Source: Thermoplasmatales archaeon (lineage in GTDB: Archaea > Thermoplasmatota > Thermoplasmata > Thermoplasmatales > Thermoplasmataceae). From it: DNA of 64,000 nt. Below the pieces are notes generated by a model that saw only the letters and a program-made list of their open reading frames with translations, was not told where the DNA came from and searched no databases. The translations under genes were made by a program, and so were the position numbers. This document shows positions 1 to 9,465 of the stretch, piece after piece; position 1 is the stretch's first letter, and each line of letters begins with the position of its first letter. The stretch covers positions 1,659,966-1,723,965 of the forward strand of contig CP060531.1 in assembly GCA_016806715.1 (NCBI GenBank), written 5' to 3'.

Positions 1-1122
1 AATCAGAGAAGTGTAAGACGGATGGAGGCTGTAAACCGCTAATCCAAATAATATCTCTACGAAAGCTGAAATTATGACCGTCAAGGCCATTGCCAATCCC
101 ACATAAGATACTTTCTGCAACTTTTTCCCCGTTATCCTTGTATATATCGGTATAGAACTCTCCGGAACCGTTTCCCTGTCTAGAACCTGTATTTCCTGAA
201 ACCCGAAGAATAAAATAAAAAGATATCCCGTGTTCATTATCATTGTAAAAACAGGGTCTCCATGTGGAATTGAAAAGAGCCCGGTGAAGTTAAGGCTGCC
301 CTTGACAAAGAGTGCTCCGCTCTGGATCAGCAGGATGGACACCATTACAACAACCATTACGATCTGGGCCATACCAATTCCGCGAAGGAATACGTTTTCA
401 AAAAATGCATTAACCAGGAACCAGAATACGAAGACTGCAACTACGAGATAAACAATTATGTCACTCGCAAATGCGGAAAAACCGAGCTCTCCAAGCAGTG
501 ATGGTATGATCTGGAAGGCAAAAAGTACAAAAAATATCGAAGAAAATGCTGCGAGAGCAGTATTTGCTATCCACATAGAAAATCTCGATATGAAGTATCT
601 TAGGCTCCGGGACCCGATTGCCTGCCTGGAAAATGCAGGTCCACCTACCGCCTCCATACCCTGTTTGCTGGAGTACGAATTCATGTCATGGTATACCTTG
701 GACATAAGAACTGATAATGCTGCCGCTATGAGCAACGATCCTACCGAGAGAATCGAGTATTCCATTATATTCTCTGGAATTATGACAAAGAGCGGGGAAC
801 CAATTGTTGAACCTATTCCTACAGCCAGGAGAGTAACAAATCCGTAAGTCGGCCTTGCCACTCCCTTTATTTCTGGTTTCTTGAACTTGACCCTGAGTGA
901 CTCGGGCAGAGAGATAATCAGGGCCGATCCGGAGACCATGCATCCAAGGAAAGCCACGACTGTGAAAACGAGCTCTATATTGAACGGATAACCCTCCAGG
1001 ATCAGGTTCACAATTGTGAGAAGGTATGATATGCCCATGAGAAGGAATATTACGCCTACACTGACAGCCCCGATCTTGAAACCAAGCACTATTCCCGTCC
1101 TGCTTACTTGTAATTTTCTCAT
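1..1122 (-). CDS. APC-superfamily amino acid/polyamine permease, 3' end cut off by window
   Basis: This minus-strand frame stays open from an ATG at 1122 to the window edge (374 codons), so the C-terminus is missing. The product is a polytopic membrane protein with at least nine hydrophobic segments. Its first helix is followed by a loop rich in Gly/Ser, then a cytoplasmic-looking stretch with the tract GGPAFSRQAIGSRS, as often seen in the helix 2-3 region of APC transporters. The overall look is an H+-coupled amino acid or amine importer; the substrate cannot be read from sequence. It starts 8 nt after the stop of the small membrane gene upstream, so the two are probably co-transcribed. The family call rests on hydrophobicity pattern and general resemblance, not on a diagnostic motif. 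Confidence 0.7.
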   Translation of the reverse strand, partial: MRKLQVSRTGIVLGFKIGAVSVGVIFLLMGISYLLTIVNLILEGYPFNIELVFTVVAFLGCMVSGSALIISLPESLRVKFKKPEIKGVARPTYGFVTLLAVGIGSTIGSPLFVIIPENIMEYSILSVGSLLIAAALSVLMSKVYHDMNSYSSKQGMEAVGGPAFSRQAIGSRSLRYFISRFSMWIANTALAAFSSIFFVLFAFQIIPSLLGELGFSAFASDIIVYLVVAVFVFWFLVNAFFENVFLRGIGMAQIVMVVVMVSILLIQSGALFVKGSLNFTGLFSIPHGDPVFTMIMNTGYLFILFFGFQEIQVLDRETVPESSIPIYTRITGKKLQKVSYVGLAMALTVIISAFVEILFGLAVYSLHPSYTSLI

Positions 1123-1130
1123 TGGTGCAC

Positions 1131-1601
1131 CTAGACCTTTAGGCCTGCTTCAGTGAGTTCTTCTGAAACTTTTCTAAGGATGTAGAACGCAGAGGCAAAC
1201 AAGATAACCGAGATACCATAGTTGACAATAAGAACGAGGGAACCGGAAAATCCCAGGTTGAACACATCAATGTCAAAAGCTGAAAAGTATCGAATAATAG
1301 AACCTGGTGAAAGGGAGCCGATAAGGGTCGGGAATATGATGCCGATTCCAGATACGGTCAACATTGAAGCCAGCGCAATTTCACCGATAGAAATAAGTAT
1401 TGCCCCAAAAATCTTGACTTCCCTGGACTGCTGTATTATCTTCCTGAAATCCTGCATGTCGCTATCGACAGATTGATTAATTTTCTTGTCTATTAGCACT
1501 GCTACTTCCGGGTCGGTTTTTGCAATAAGCATCACGGCCTTTACGTCAAGGGAAAGCTTATCAACTAACCCCTCTATTTTGTCAGAATCACCTCTTTGCA
1601 A
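1131..1601 (-). CDS. small membrane protein of unknown function
   Basis: About 156 residues. The N-terminal 60 residues are soluble and charged and look helical. They are followed by hydrophobic segments near residues 63-92 and 120-145, giving two to three membrane spans, and a short charged C-terminal tail. I do not recognise the family. The longest frame uses a TTG start at 1601; an AT-rich TATA-like element near 1640 would place transcription start close to this codon, so a leaderless TTG is plausible. GTG and ATG codons about 23 codons further in are alternatives. The gene sits directly before the permease and may be an accessory subunit or simply its operon partner. Confidence 0.6.
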   Translation of the reverse strand: MQRGDSDKIEGLVDKLSLDVKAVMLIAKTDPEVAVLIDKKINQSVDSDMQDFRKIIQQSREVKIFGAILISIGEIALASMLTVSGIGIIFPTLIGSLSPGSIIRYFSAFDIDVFNLGFSGSLVLIVNYGISVILFASAFYILRKVSEELTEAGLKV

Positions 1602-1755
1602 ATTTAACCCAACACAATGATTTTCAATCAGAAATAAATCTTTCCATACTTATACGCCGGGATACGATGTTAAAATGGCTGCTTTTGTCTGACATAAGCC
1701 ATTGGTATACGGTCAGGCGCAAACTATTATTATTGATCCATTAATACATCTATTC

Positions 1756-2916
1756 ATGATTTCCAGTAGTGCGAACCAGCCATCATCTAATTATGGGCAC
1801 ATTACTCAGGGTATTCTTTCTAACCTTTTCGATGCCATTGCATACTCGCGAAGATCTGCAGACAAGAGAGACGACTCCGAAAAAATACAGAAAGAAATGG
1901 CGGTCAAGTTATCAAGATCTGATGAACTCCTGCAGTCAATAACAAGAATAATCAAACAATTTTATGACGAGATTGGTCTCGACATTTTGAAGGACAACCT
2001 CGATTCTATCACGAGTTTCTCCACCGTATCGCTTGAACAGGTCAAGAGTAAGATGACAAAGTCATTCTCGACAAAAATAAGGGAACTCGAGGAAGAGATA
2101 GGATCAAACAAGACTCTTTCCGTTAAGGCACTTGAGGCCTTTGTTTCTGGAAATTATCTTCCAGTGAGGGAAAGCAGCATAATGCTTAAGAGCGTAGAGG
2201 GAGGTTATGACGCGAGAGCCAAGTACATCTCGGACGGCGACATTGAATATGATTTTTCCCTCGATGCAAAAAATATAGATATTTTCAGGGATACGCTGTT
2301 ATTTTCAACTCTGATCAAAGCTTACCGTATCCCGGTTGGTACGGCAGGGACGTGGATAAGCAAGGAACCTGCAATAGATTACGAGAAAGTAGACAGGTAT
2401 GCCATGGCTTCCGCTGAGTTGACAGGCGATAATCTAATCTGTAATTTTGGAGACGATTCAAAACAGTCTAATTTCAAGTTTATACTCTCAAAGGGTAATA
2501 ATTCGCCATCAATAAGTGTCTATTATTCTGATCCCGGAAAACAGGTTGACATAACTTCTCAACCCGCTCTTAATAAGAACCTTGATTCCGATGCGCTATC
2601 GGAAGTCCTCGCTATTCTAATGAAATCCATGAAGGCGCTTGAGTCACACAAACAAAGGCTGCTAAAACTTTCTGTTGGAGACGATGACATCCTGTCTAGC
2701 GTAAATTATTTAAAATTCATGAAGTCCATAATAAATATAGCCGGACCAGACTTCAAGGCCGTTTTCCAGAAAATACTGGAGAATGATTTCAGTGTTTTGC
2801 CGGACCTTGGCAAGTATGGAATTAATAAAGAATACATAGCCAGCAAACTGAAAAGCATAGGGGATTCGTCAAAGGAATTAATGGACTTTCTGGGTGAACC
2901 ACAACAGAACGCTTAG
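1756..2916 (+). CDS. unrecognised protein with coiled-coil N-terminal half
   Basis: The frame is open from 1702 (TTG), but the ATG at 1756 is the better start: the residues before it look like untranslated sequence and an AT-rich stretch around 1726-1737 could serve as TATA for a leaderless transcript. The product has 386 residues and no signal peptide or membrane span. Residues ~30-130 are rich in Lys, Glu, Ser and Leu with heptad-like spacing (coiled coil likely), the middle is mixed alpha/beta, and the C-terminal third is again helical. No catalytic or nucleotide-binding motif is visible and no family is recognised. It is a single gene with short AT-rich flanks. Codon usage matches its neighbours, so I treat it as real. 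Confidence 0.65.
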   Translation: MISSSANQPSSNYGHITQGILSNLFDAIAYSRRSADKRDDSEKIQKEMAVKLSRSDELLQSITRIIKQFYDEIGLDILKDNLDSITSFSTVSLEQVKSKMTKSFSTKIRELEEEIGSNKTLSVKALEAFVSGNYLPVRESSIMLKSVEGGYDARAKYISDGDIEYDFSLDAKNIDIFRDTLLFSTLIKAYRIPVGTAGTWISKEPAIDYEKVDRYAMASAELTGDNLICNFGDDSKQSNFKFILSKGNNSPSISVYYSDPGKQVDITSQPALNKNLDSDALSEVLAILMKSMKALESHKQRLLKLSVGDDDILSSVNYLKFMKSIINIAGPDFKAVFQKILENDFSVLPDLGKYGINKEYIASKLKSIGDSSKELMDFLGEPQQNA

Positions 2917-3022
2917 AATCGGCGCAACTAGTTTTTTTTGAGCAAACCATGCAATCCCAGCATCAAACTAAGAATGCCACAAAATGTACCTTCTCATGCT
3001 AAACACACATTCATTGCTCAAA

Positions 3023-4948
3023 TTATAAATTATGAAATTTGGAATTTCCATTTGAAAGAGCCATTTCATAATCCAGCATTGTTATTATGAATTGTGCATG
3101 ACTCCATATGAGCGGGGATGCAGATAGGGCAGTGCCATCATATGGGTTAACCTGTTCCGGAAGCATCCCTGAATCTTGTTTATGGTCCGTAACCCAGTTA
3201 ATCATCTTCAGAGCAGATTCAAGATCTCCGCTTAGCAAGAAAAATTCAGATGCCCAGAGCGTGGTAATTATCCAGGGATTACCGGGAATGGAAGAATCTT
3301 TTCTCACCCTCTGGTAAGTATCGTTCTCGTACCTGGCCAGCCCTCCTATGCCGTTTACCCACAATCTCTTCATGATAACGGACATGCTTGACACAATCCT
3401 CGGATCTCCGGCATCCTTCATATTGAAGAGGAAGAGGGACATTATGGAACTATCCGGCGTATAGTCAGGTTTTCCGTCTATTATGGATCTTGCATAGATT
3501 CCTTTTTCATCGGAGAAGAATTTTTCCTCAAAGACTGTTTTCATGCGATCTGCAACTCTTTCATAATTCATGGCCACATCCTCATCCCCGAGCGTCTTTG
3601 CACACCTGGCCGCGGCTTTCAGTGCAGAGTATGATGTGGCAATGGTGAATGTATGGATGCCGAATCGCTCTTCCCACAGGTCGAAGGATGGCTTTGGAAG
3701 GCCATCGGTCTCCAGGAATGATAGTATGAAATCAGCGCTCTTCTTAATAACAGGTTCGTAAAGCTGGGAAAGGTATTCAATATCGTTGTTCTTGATGTAA
3801 TGTTTCCATATAGCCCAGATTATGAGGGCGGTCTCGTCCTCCTGAATAGGCAGCACGCTATTCCCACCCATGATCCTTGGCAGCCAGCTGCTGGCCAGAT
3901 TACCTGCCATGGTATACTTATGGTAGTAGTATCCTTCGGGAGAAATCATGGTTCTGGAAAAGTTGAGGAATTTTCTCGCCGGTCCTGAATGGTTTGCTCT
4001 GATCAGCGCATAGGCGGAAATTGCGGCATCTCTTGGCCACACATAGTAATATCCGTCCTTATTTGTCTTGATGGTCTCACTATCACTTGAGGCAACTATT
4101 CCACCGTTCTCTCCCATGTGACTCCTGACAATAAGAAGCGATCGTATGTACAGCGAAGCGAGGCGATCATCAAGAGCAATCTTCTGCTTTCCACCCCAAA
4201 GTCTCCAGTAATTTGAAGTCCTTGTCTCAAAGCGCGCAAGTGTCGCGAAATTCACGTCACGGCAGCTTTTCATTATCCCTTCAAGAGAGGTTCCACAGGC
4301 TATATAATAATAAATAACAGAAGTTCCCCCGGGGGGAAGTTTTGCCGTATGCCTGAGAATGGAGTCAACCGACCCCATCGCAACAGGGTTACCTGAAAGG
4401 TTTATGTCTTCTGCGTCTTTCCAGCTCCCCTCCATTCCCATGAATTCCTTGACTCCGATGGCGAACTGGTCCATTCCCGCGTTATTAATATCACGAACGG
4501 AAGCAAAGAAATACCTTGCACCCTTATAGTGAAGGATTCCATTCACGTCGGGCATGTAGACCGCGGTGTCTCCAATGTCATTGCCAAAGATATAAAAATT
4601 CTGGTGAAAGTAATATTTCAGGTCAACCGGTTCATTTGTGTTGTTAACTGCAGTGATTTTCCTGACATAAATATCGTTGTATATGTCGACGAAGTTCTCT
4701 GTCTTGAACTTCACACCATTCAGTTCGAACTCCCATTTTCCAATCATGGTGTGATCAACATAGTCCGCTCCAATTATTTCAGCGTTATTGATCCACTTGA
4801 AAGTGTTATTAACAGAAACTCCAAATTTGAATGGATGCCCTCCATGATTCTCCCCCTGACTTTCTGAATAGTAAAAGTCTATCAGATTCATGTTTTTGTC
4901 GAAATTGACAAGTAACCTCCCATTTCCAAGCGGGAGAAATCTCACCAT
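3023..4948 (-). CDS. GH15 glucoamylase / glucodextranase-type glucan hydrolase
   Basis: 641 residues, the usual length for archaeal GH15 enzymes. The N-terminal ~230 residues are the beta-sandwich domain of prokaryotic GH15. The catalytic (alpha/alpha)6 barrel follows, with the tract YYYVWPRDAA near residue 300, DLWEERFG (catalytic acid region) near 425, and PEQVNPYDG near 600, which carries the second catalytic glutamate. No signal peptide, so the enzyme should be intracellular and release glucose from alpha-glucans; some archaeal GH15 enzymes cleave trehalose instead, and this cannot be excluded. It is divergent from treY, and a TATA element at 4970-4978 lies 26 nt before the ATG, so the mRNA is probably leaderless. 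Placement beside the trehalose/glycogen genes suggests it closes the cycle by mobilising stored glucan. Confidence 0.9.
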   Translation of the reverse strand: MVRFLPLGNGRLLVNFDKNMNLIDFYYSESQGENHGGHPFKFGVSVNNTFKWINNAEIIGADYVDHTMIGKWEFELNGVKFKTENFVDIYNDIYVRKITAVNNTNEPVDLKYYFHQNFYIFGNDIGDTAVYMPDVNGILHYKGARYFFASVRDINNAGMDQFAIGVKEFMGMEGSWKDAEDINLSGNPVAMGSVDSILRHTAKLPPGGTSVIYYYIACGTSLEGIMKSCRDVNFATLARFETRTSNYWRLWGGKQKIALDDRLASLYIRSLLIVRSHMGENGGIVASSDSETIKTNKDGYYYVWPRDAAISAYALIRANHSGPARKFLNFSRTMISPEGYYYHKYTMAGNLASSWLPRIMGGNSVLPIQEDETALIIWAIWKHYIKNNDIEYLSQLYEPVIKKSADFILSFLETDGLPKPSFDLWEERFGIHTFTIATSYSALKAAARCAKTLGDEDVAMNYERVADRMKTVFEEKFFSDEKGIYARSIIDGKPDYTPDSSIMSLFLFNMKDAGDPRIVSSMSVIMKRLWVNGIGGLARYENDTYQRVRKDSSIPGNPWIITTLWASEFFLLSGDLESALKMINWVTDHKQDSGMLPEQVNPYDGTALSASPLIWSHAQFIITMLDYEMALSNGNSKFHNL

Positions 4949-4969
4949 ATTCCTGCGAACGTGACCTGC

Positions 4970-4978
4970 TTAAATAAA
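4970..4978 (-). promoter_or_regulatory. TATA box for GH15 gene (leaderless)
   Basis: The minus strand reads TTTATTTAA, centred 26 nt before the ATG at 4948. This is the normal archaeal TATA-to-start spacing when transcription begins at the start codon. No Shine-Dalgarno sequence is present. Confidence 0.6.
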
Positions 4979-5033
4979 TTCTCTATGTACAAATTTGTGC
5001 ATAACTTCTCTTGTCATGAATCCGTCAAGCAAG

Positions 5034-5042
5034 ATTTATAAA
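5034..5042 (+). promoter_or_regulatory. TATA box for treY
   Basis: ATTTATAAA centred near 5038. It lies only 15 nt before the ATG at 5053 but 30 nt before the in-frame ATG at 5068, which argues that treY translation starts at 5068. With the TATA at 4970-4978 it forms a short divergent promoter region. Confidence 0.6.
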
Positions 5043-5067
5043 GAATCTAAAAATGAATAGAATCAGA

Positions 5068-7638
5068 ATGACTAACCCTATTTCCTCAACTTATCGTATA
5101 CAGTTATCTCCCTCATTCAGATTCTCCGATTTAGAGGATATACTGGACTACCTTGATGACCTGGGTATCACGCACATTTATGCATCTCCAATCTTCCAGC
5201 CAATTTCCGGAAGCAGGCATGGGTATGATACAGTATTCTACAGTGAAATAAACGGTGAGCTTGGCGGCGAAGATGCATTCTGCAATGTCTCCAGGAAAGC
5301 TCACGATCTCGGGATGGGTTGGATTCAGGATATCGTGCCAAACCACATGTCAGCAGATCCTGAGAATCATTACCTAAGGGACATTTTCATTAATGGCGGG
5401 GAATCCATGTATTCAGGCATGATAGACCTATTCTATCCGGGGAGCGAGGCAGGATCAAAGTTAAAACTCCCCTTGCTCAATGCTGATTATGAGGAATCGT
5501 TGAAGTCTGGAAGAATAAGACTTTCTTTTGACGATGACTTCTGCTTTTCCATTGAAGGCTTAAGGATTCCATTATCCATTAAATCAGCCGAAGAGCTTCT
5601 TATTAAAAAAAATGCCGGCGAAACCCCTCTTGGCCTCTGCGCAGAAGTTAATCGTAATCCTGAGAAGCTGCATAGACTGGTACAGCAGCAGAATTATTTG
5701 CCTATGTACTGGAGGACACTTTTGCCGGGAACAAATTACAGGCGGTTTTTCGCTGTAAATGCACTCATTGCCCTAAATACACAAATTCCCGAAATATTTG
5801 ATATTATTCACCAGAAAGTCTTCAATCTTATACATTCAGGATATATTGATGGCCTGAGAGTCGATCACATTGATGGGCTGTACGATCCAGGCCGTTATCT
5901 GGCAAAGCTTGGCGAGGCGTCAGGTACAGATTTGGTTTATGTGGAGAAGATTCTCGCGAGAGGTGAGGAAATCCCACGTTCATGGAACATTTCCGGAACA
6001 ACGGGTTATGATTTCAACTTTTACTGCAGTTATCTTTTTGCTAACAGGAAAAACAGGCAGGCAATCCTCACGCATTACCGGAAATTCACGGGAAATACAA
6101 GAAGTTACATGCACACAGTCGAGAAATCCAGGCGGAAATTTATAACTTTATACTTCCGCAACGAGGTGGAGTACCTGGCGCAGATTTTCCTCGAAACTTT
6201 GCAGTCAAAAATTTACGGTCAGGAAATTACAAGGGAAGGAATGCAAGAATGTATAAGGGAACTGCTGGTGCACATTCCCGTCTATAGGACTTACCTGTCT
6301 GGCACGCATATCGACGAGAGAGACATTTCAACACTTGAAACAGCCCTTTCCGATTCTGCAAGAACGATTGGCCTGACGCCGGACCTGTCGGCGATACGGA
6401 GGTTGCTCGAAGAAGTTGCAGTTGATGAGAAGGCAATGTTCTGTTTTGCAAGGTTGCAGCAATTTATGCCGGCAGTGATGGCAAAATCTTCCGAAGACAG
6501 TGCGTTCTTCATCTATAACGCTTTAATCTCGCTCAACGAGGTTGGTGGAGACCCCTCTGTTTACTCTGTCTCGAAGAGTGAGTTTCATCAATTCAACAGG
6601 AATAGGACGGGTAAGCTGAGGTATTCAATGAATGCACTTTCCACGCATGACACGAAGCTGGGTGAAGACCTCAGATCAAGAATATGTGCGATATCAAATA
6701 TGCCTGAAGAGTGGAAGGATTTCCTCAATCATTCGTCACTTAATAACTCAAAGTACCGGTCTATGGTGGATGGAAAGAAAGCCCCCTCGTCTAACGAGGA
6801 ATACCTGATATATCAGCTTCTTCTTGCTGACTCTCCGGAAAACTGGAACAACAGGAATTTTAGGGAGAGGATCCTCGCTCAGGTTCTGAAATCTGTCAGG
6901 GAGGGAGGAATAAACAGTGAATGGAACAGAATAAACGACCTTTATGAAGATGGAGTCAGGAAATTTCTCACTGGCATAATGGATGACGAGAAATTCAGGG
7001 AGATTTTTTCAAGAGTCTATCAAATGGCTTCAGCTGATGGGACCATAATTTCTGCATGCCAGAATGTCCTTAAACTGACGGCACCCGGAATTCCGGACAC
7101 TTATCGCGGTTCTGAATCCATGAACCTTAGATTTACCGATCCAGATAACCGGAGTGAAGTTGATTTTGATGAACTGAAGAGCAGGTTGTCCGCTATAAAG
7201 AATTCTATGGCTGTTAATGATCTCGGAACAATCCTGGAAAGTAGCGGGAAAGGAGACCTGAAGATTGCTATCCATTACAAGCTGCTAAACTTCAGGAGGA
7301 CTCATCAAAAATTGTTCATGGACGGAGATTATGTGGAGATTAAAGAGATCGGTAAGAATCCAGGAAGGTTGTTTACGTTCGCCCTGGTGGACAGCAAAGA
7401 GTGGTTTATTGTATCCGTCATCATCAACGCTAATGGGATTATGGCAGAAAATGGCATCTCTCCGGATGTGGTAAAGATGGCAGGTACAAGAATAGTCCTG
7501 CCGGAGGCAGCGCCAGATAAATTCCTGAATCTGTTCACACGGTCCAGGATAAGCAGCAATGGGTCAATTGACGTTGCGGAGGGCATGGGTATCCTTCCAT
7601 TCATGGTAATTTATTCCGGGGAAGCAGGAGTTTATTAA
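5068..7638 (+). CDS. treY: maltooligosyltrehalose synthase (GH13)
   Basis: Converts the reducing end of an alpha-1,4-glucan into a terminal trehalose unit (maltooligosyl trehalose), the first step of the TreY-TreZ route, in the cytoplasm. The protein begins with the STYRIQL tract typical of TreY. It carries the GH13 motifs GLRVDHIDGL (nucleophile Asp at about 266) and VYVEKIL (acid/base Glu at about 293), and late in the chain NALSTHDTKLGED. Its ~856 residues, with the large helical insertion typical of TreY, make it much longer than a plain amylase. The frame also has an ATG at 5053, but the TATA at 5034-5042 is too close to it. It stops at 7638 and treZ starts at the next base, so the pair is translationally linked. 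Confidence 0.95.
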   Translation: MTNPISSTYRIQLSPSFRFSDLEDILDYLDDLGITHIYASPIFQPISGSRHGYDTVFYSEINGELGGEDAFCNVSRKAHDLGMGWIQDIVPNHMSADPENHYLRDIFINGGESMYSGMIDLFYPGSEAGSKLKLPLLNADYEESLKSGRIRLSFDDDFCFSIEGLRIPLSIKSAEELLIKKNAGETPLGLCAEVNRNPEKLHRLVQQQNYLPMYWRTLLPGTNYRRFFAVNALIALNTQIPEIFDIIHQKVFNLIHSGYIDGLRVDHIDGLYDPGRYLAKLGEASGTDLVYVEKILARGEEIPRSWNISGTTGYDFNFYCSYLFANRKNRQAILTHYRKFTGNTRSYMHTVEKSRRKFITLYFRNEVEYLAQIFLETLQSKIYGQEITREGMQECIRELLVHIPVYRTYLSGTHIDERDISTLETALSDSARTIGLTPDLSAIRRLLEEVAVDEKAMFCFARLQQFMPAVMAKSSEDSAFFIYNALISLNEVGGDPSVYSVSKSEFHQFNRNRTGKLRYSMNALSTHDTKLGEDLRSRICAISNMPEEWKDFLNHSSLNNSKYRSMVDGKKAPSSNEEYLIYQLLLADSPENWNNRNFRERILAQVLKSVREGGINSEWNRINDLYEDGVRKFLTGIMDDEKFREIFSRVYQMASADGTIISACQNVLKLTAPGIPDTYRGSESMNLRFTDPDNRSEVDFDELKSRLSAIKNSMAVNDLGTILESSGKGDLKIAIHYKLLNFRRTHQKLFMDGDYVEIKEIGKNPGRLFTFALVDSKEWFIVSVIINANGIMAENGISPDVVKMAGTRIVLPEAAPDKFLNLFTRSRISSNGSIDVAEGMGILPFMVIYSGEAGVY

Positions 7639-9465
7639 ATGCTCGATAAGTTGCATCATGGCCCACTGTTTATAACGGACTCTGAAGTAGAGCTTAACCT
7701 GTGGGCTCCATTGGCTCCTGAAGTGTGGTTGATCCAGCCCGAGTCAGGGGAGAAAATTAGGATGCAAAAAGTTGGATCCGGTTTTCACCGGGTAAATATC
7801 AGTACCGCAAGGGATCTCCGGTATGTTTTTTCCTTAGGAAATGGCAAAATAGTTGCAGATCCCGCATCGCGATTCCAGCCGGAGGGGGTAAGCGGGCCTT
7901 CAATGCTTGTAAATCCCAATGAGTATCAATGGAGAAATGAAACATGGAAGACCTATGGGATGAAAGAAAGCATAATCCAGGAGATACACATCGGCGCATA
8001 TTCTACGAAGGGAAATTATTCAGGGGTCAAGGAAAGAATACCGCATATGCTTGATATCGGCATAAATACGGTCGAACTGATGCCATTGGCACAGTGTTAT
8101 GGATCAAGAAACTGGGGTTATGACGGTGTCTTTCCTTTTGCACCAAACTTTTCATATGGTAATACAGATGATCTGAAGAACCTTGTGGACACGCTTCACG
8201 CGAACAGTATATCTGTGATTCTTGACGTTGTTTACAATCACTTTGGTCCTATTGGTGGGGTATTTCACGAGCTTGGGCCATATTTCAGCAGCATTTACAG
8301 AAATCCCTGGGGAGAAGCCATAAATTACGACTCTGGCGGTTCGGATGCTGTACGATCATTCATACTGGAAAATGTGGATTACTGGATCAGGGAGTTCAGA
8401 TTTGACGGGTTACGGCTGGATTCCATTCACTCGATCTACGACTCTTCGCCGGTCCCGATCCTGAAGATGGTCACAAAACTTCGGGACAAACTCGAGGATG
8501 ATCTTGGGAGAAAGATAAAGCTGATTGCAGAGAGTGACAGGAATGATCCATTAACAGTGCTCTCAGCAAATAAATGTGGTATGGGTATGGATGCCCAATG
8601 GAACGATGACTTCCACCATGCAATACATGCGTACCTCACGGGCGAGAATTTGGGTTATTATATGGATTATGGGGCTTTTGATCAGATAGTGCATTCCTAC
8701 ACAAACGGCTTTGTTTATGATGGTGTCTATTCTATGTTTCTCAACAGGATGCGGGGATCGAGATTCAAAAGGGTTCCAGCAGATCGGCTAATCGTATATA
8801 CGCAGAACCATGATCAGGTCGGGAACCGTGCCTATGGTGATAGGCCTGTTCTTATAATGGGTGACGCCAAGGCCAGGCTCTTTGCTGCATCTGTTCTGCT
8901 CTCTCCCTTCACGCCTATGATCTTCATGGGTGAAGAAAATGGGGAACAAAACCCGTTCCTGTTCTTCGTTGACTCAGATGATGCAACCTTTACTGAAGTC
9001 ATCCGGCAAGGAAGAAGGGAGGAATTCTCAGCCTTTGGGTGGGATAATTCAATACCAAATCCATTCGACAAATCATCATTCATGGCTTCGGTGCTGGACT
9101 GGAATCTAATTAATCAGGACAGGGGAAGAAAGTTCAACGCTTTATATCGTGACCTTATTAAGATCCGGAAGCAGTGCATTACAGGGCAACTGCCCATAAT
9201 AGAACTGTGTGGAGATGATAGGAGGATCATCAGGCTGAAGTATGAGGATACCAGGCTCATTGTGTATCTTTCATTCTCTACAACAACTTATCAGTTGCCT
9301 GCAGTGAACCCTGAAGAACTACTTATTGACACCTCGGCCCCCAAGTACGGCGGCATAAATCACAGGAAAGAGAATTACAGTGTTAATATTACCATTGAAC
9401 CATATTCTGCCATTGCTATTTTGGCATCTGGAAATTCATCTGATCTCCCTTGCAACAGTGACTGA
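7639..9465 (+). CDS. treZ: malto-oligosyltrehalose trehalohydrolase (GH13)
   Basis: Releases free trehalose from maltooligosyl trehalose made by TreY. 608 residues: an N-terminal CBM48-like beta domain (about 1-95), then the (beta/alpha)8 barrel. Visible GH13 signatures are ELMPLAQ, LDVVYNHFGP, GLRLDSIHS (nucleophile Asp261), LIAESDRND (acid Glu298) and YTQNHDQVGNR. The segment MGEENGEQNPF is characteristic of TreZ. Start and treY stop are directly adjacent with no gap. The 3' end overlaps the convergent treX gene by 30 nt, so transcripts from the two strands would be complementary at their ends. Confidence 0.95.
   Translation: MLDKLHHGPLFITDSEVELNLWAPLAPEVWLIQPESGEKIRMQKVGSGFHRVNISTARDLRYVFSLGNGKIVADPASRFQPEGVSGPSMLVNPNEYQWRNETWKTYGMKESIIQEIHIGAYSTKGNYSGVKERIPHMLDIGINTVELMPLAQCYGSRNWGYDGVFPFAPNFSYGNTDDLKNLVDTLHANSISVILDVVYNHFGPIGGVFHELGPYFSSIYRNPWGEAINYDSGGSDAVRSFILENVDYWIREFRFDGLRLDSIHSIYDSSPVPILKMVTKLRDKLEDDLGRKIKLIAESDRNDPLTVLSANKCGMGMDAQWNDDFHHAIHAYLTGENLGYYMDYGAFDQIVHSYTNGFVYDGVYSMFLNRMRGSRFKRVPADRLIVYTQNHDQVGNRAYGDRPVLIMGDAKARLFAASVLLSPFTPMIFMGEENGEQNPFLFFVDSDDATFTEVIRQGRREEFSAFGWDNSIPNPFDKSSFMASVLDWNLINQDRGRKFNALYRDLIKIRKQCITGQLPIIELCGDDRRIIRLKYEDTRLIVYLSFSTTTYQLPAVNPEELLIDTSAPKYGGINHRKENYSVNITIEPYSAIAILASGNSSDLPCNSD

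Noticed and set aside
458-847. Plus-strand frame of 129 codons
   Set aside because: It is antisense to the permease, whose product has convincing membrane helices; there is no promoter or ribosome binding site for it.
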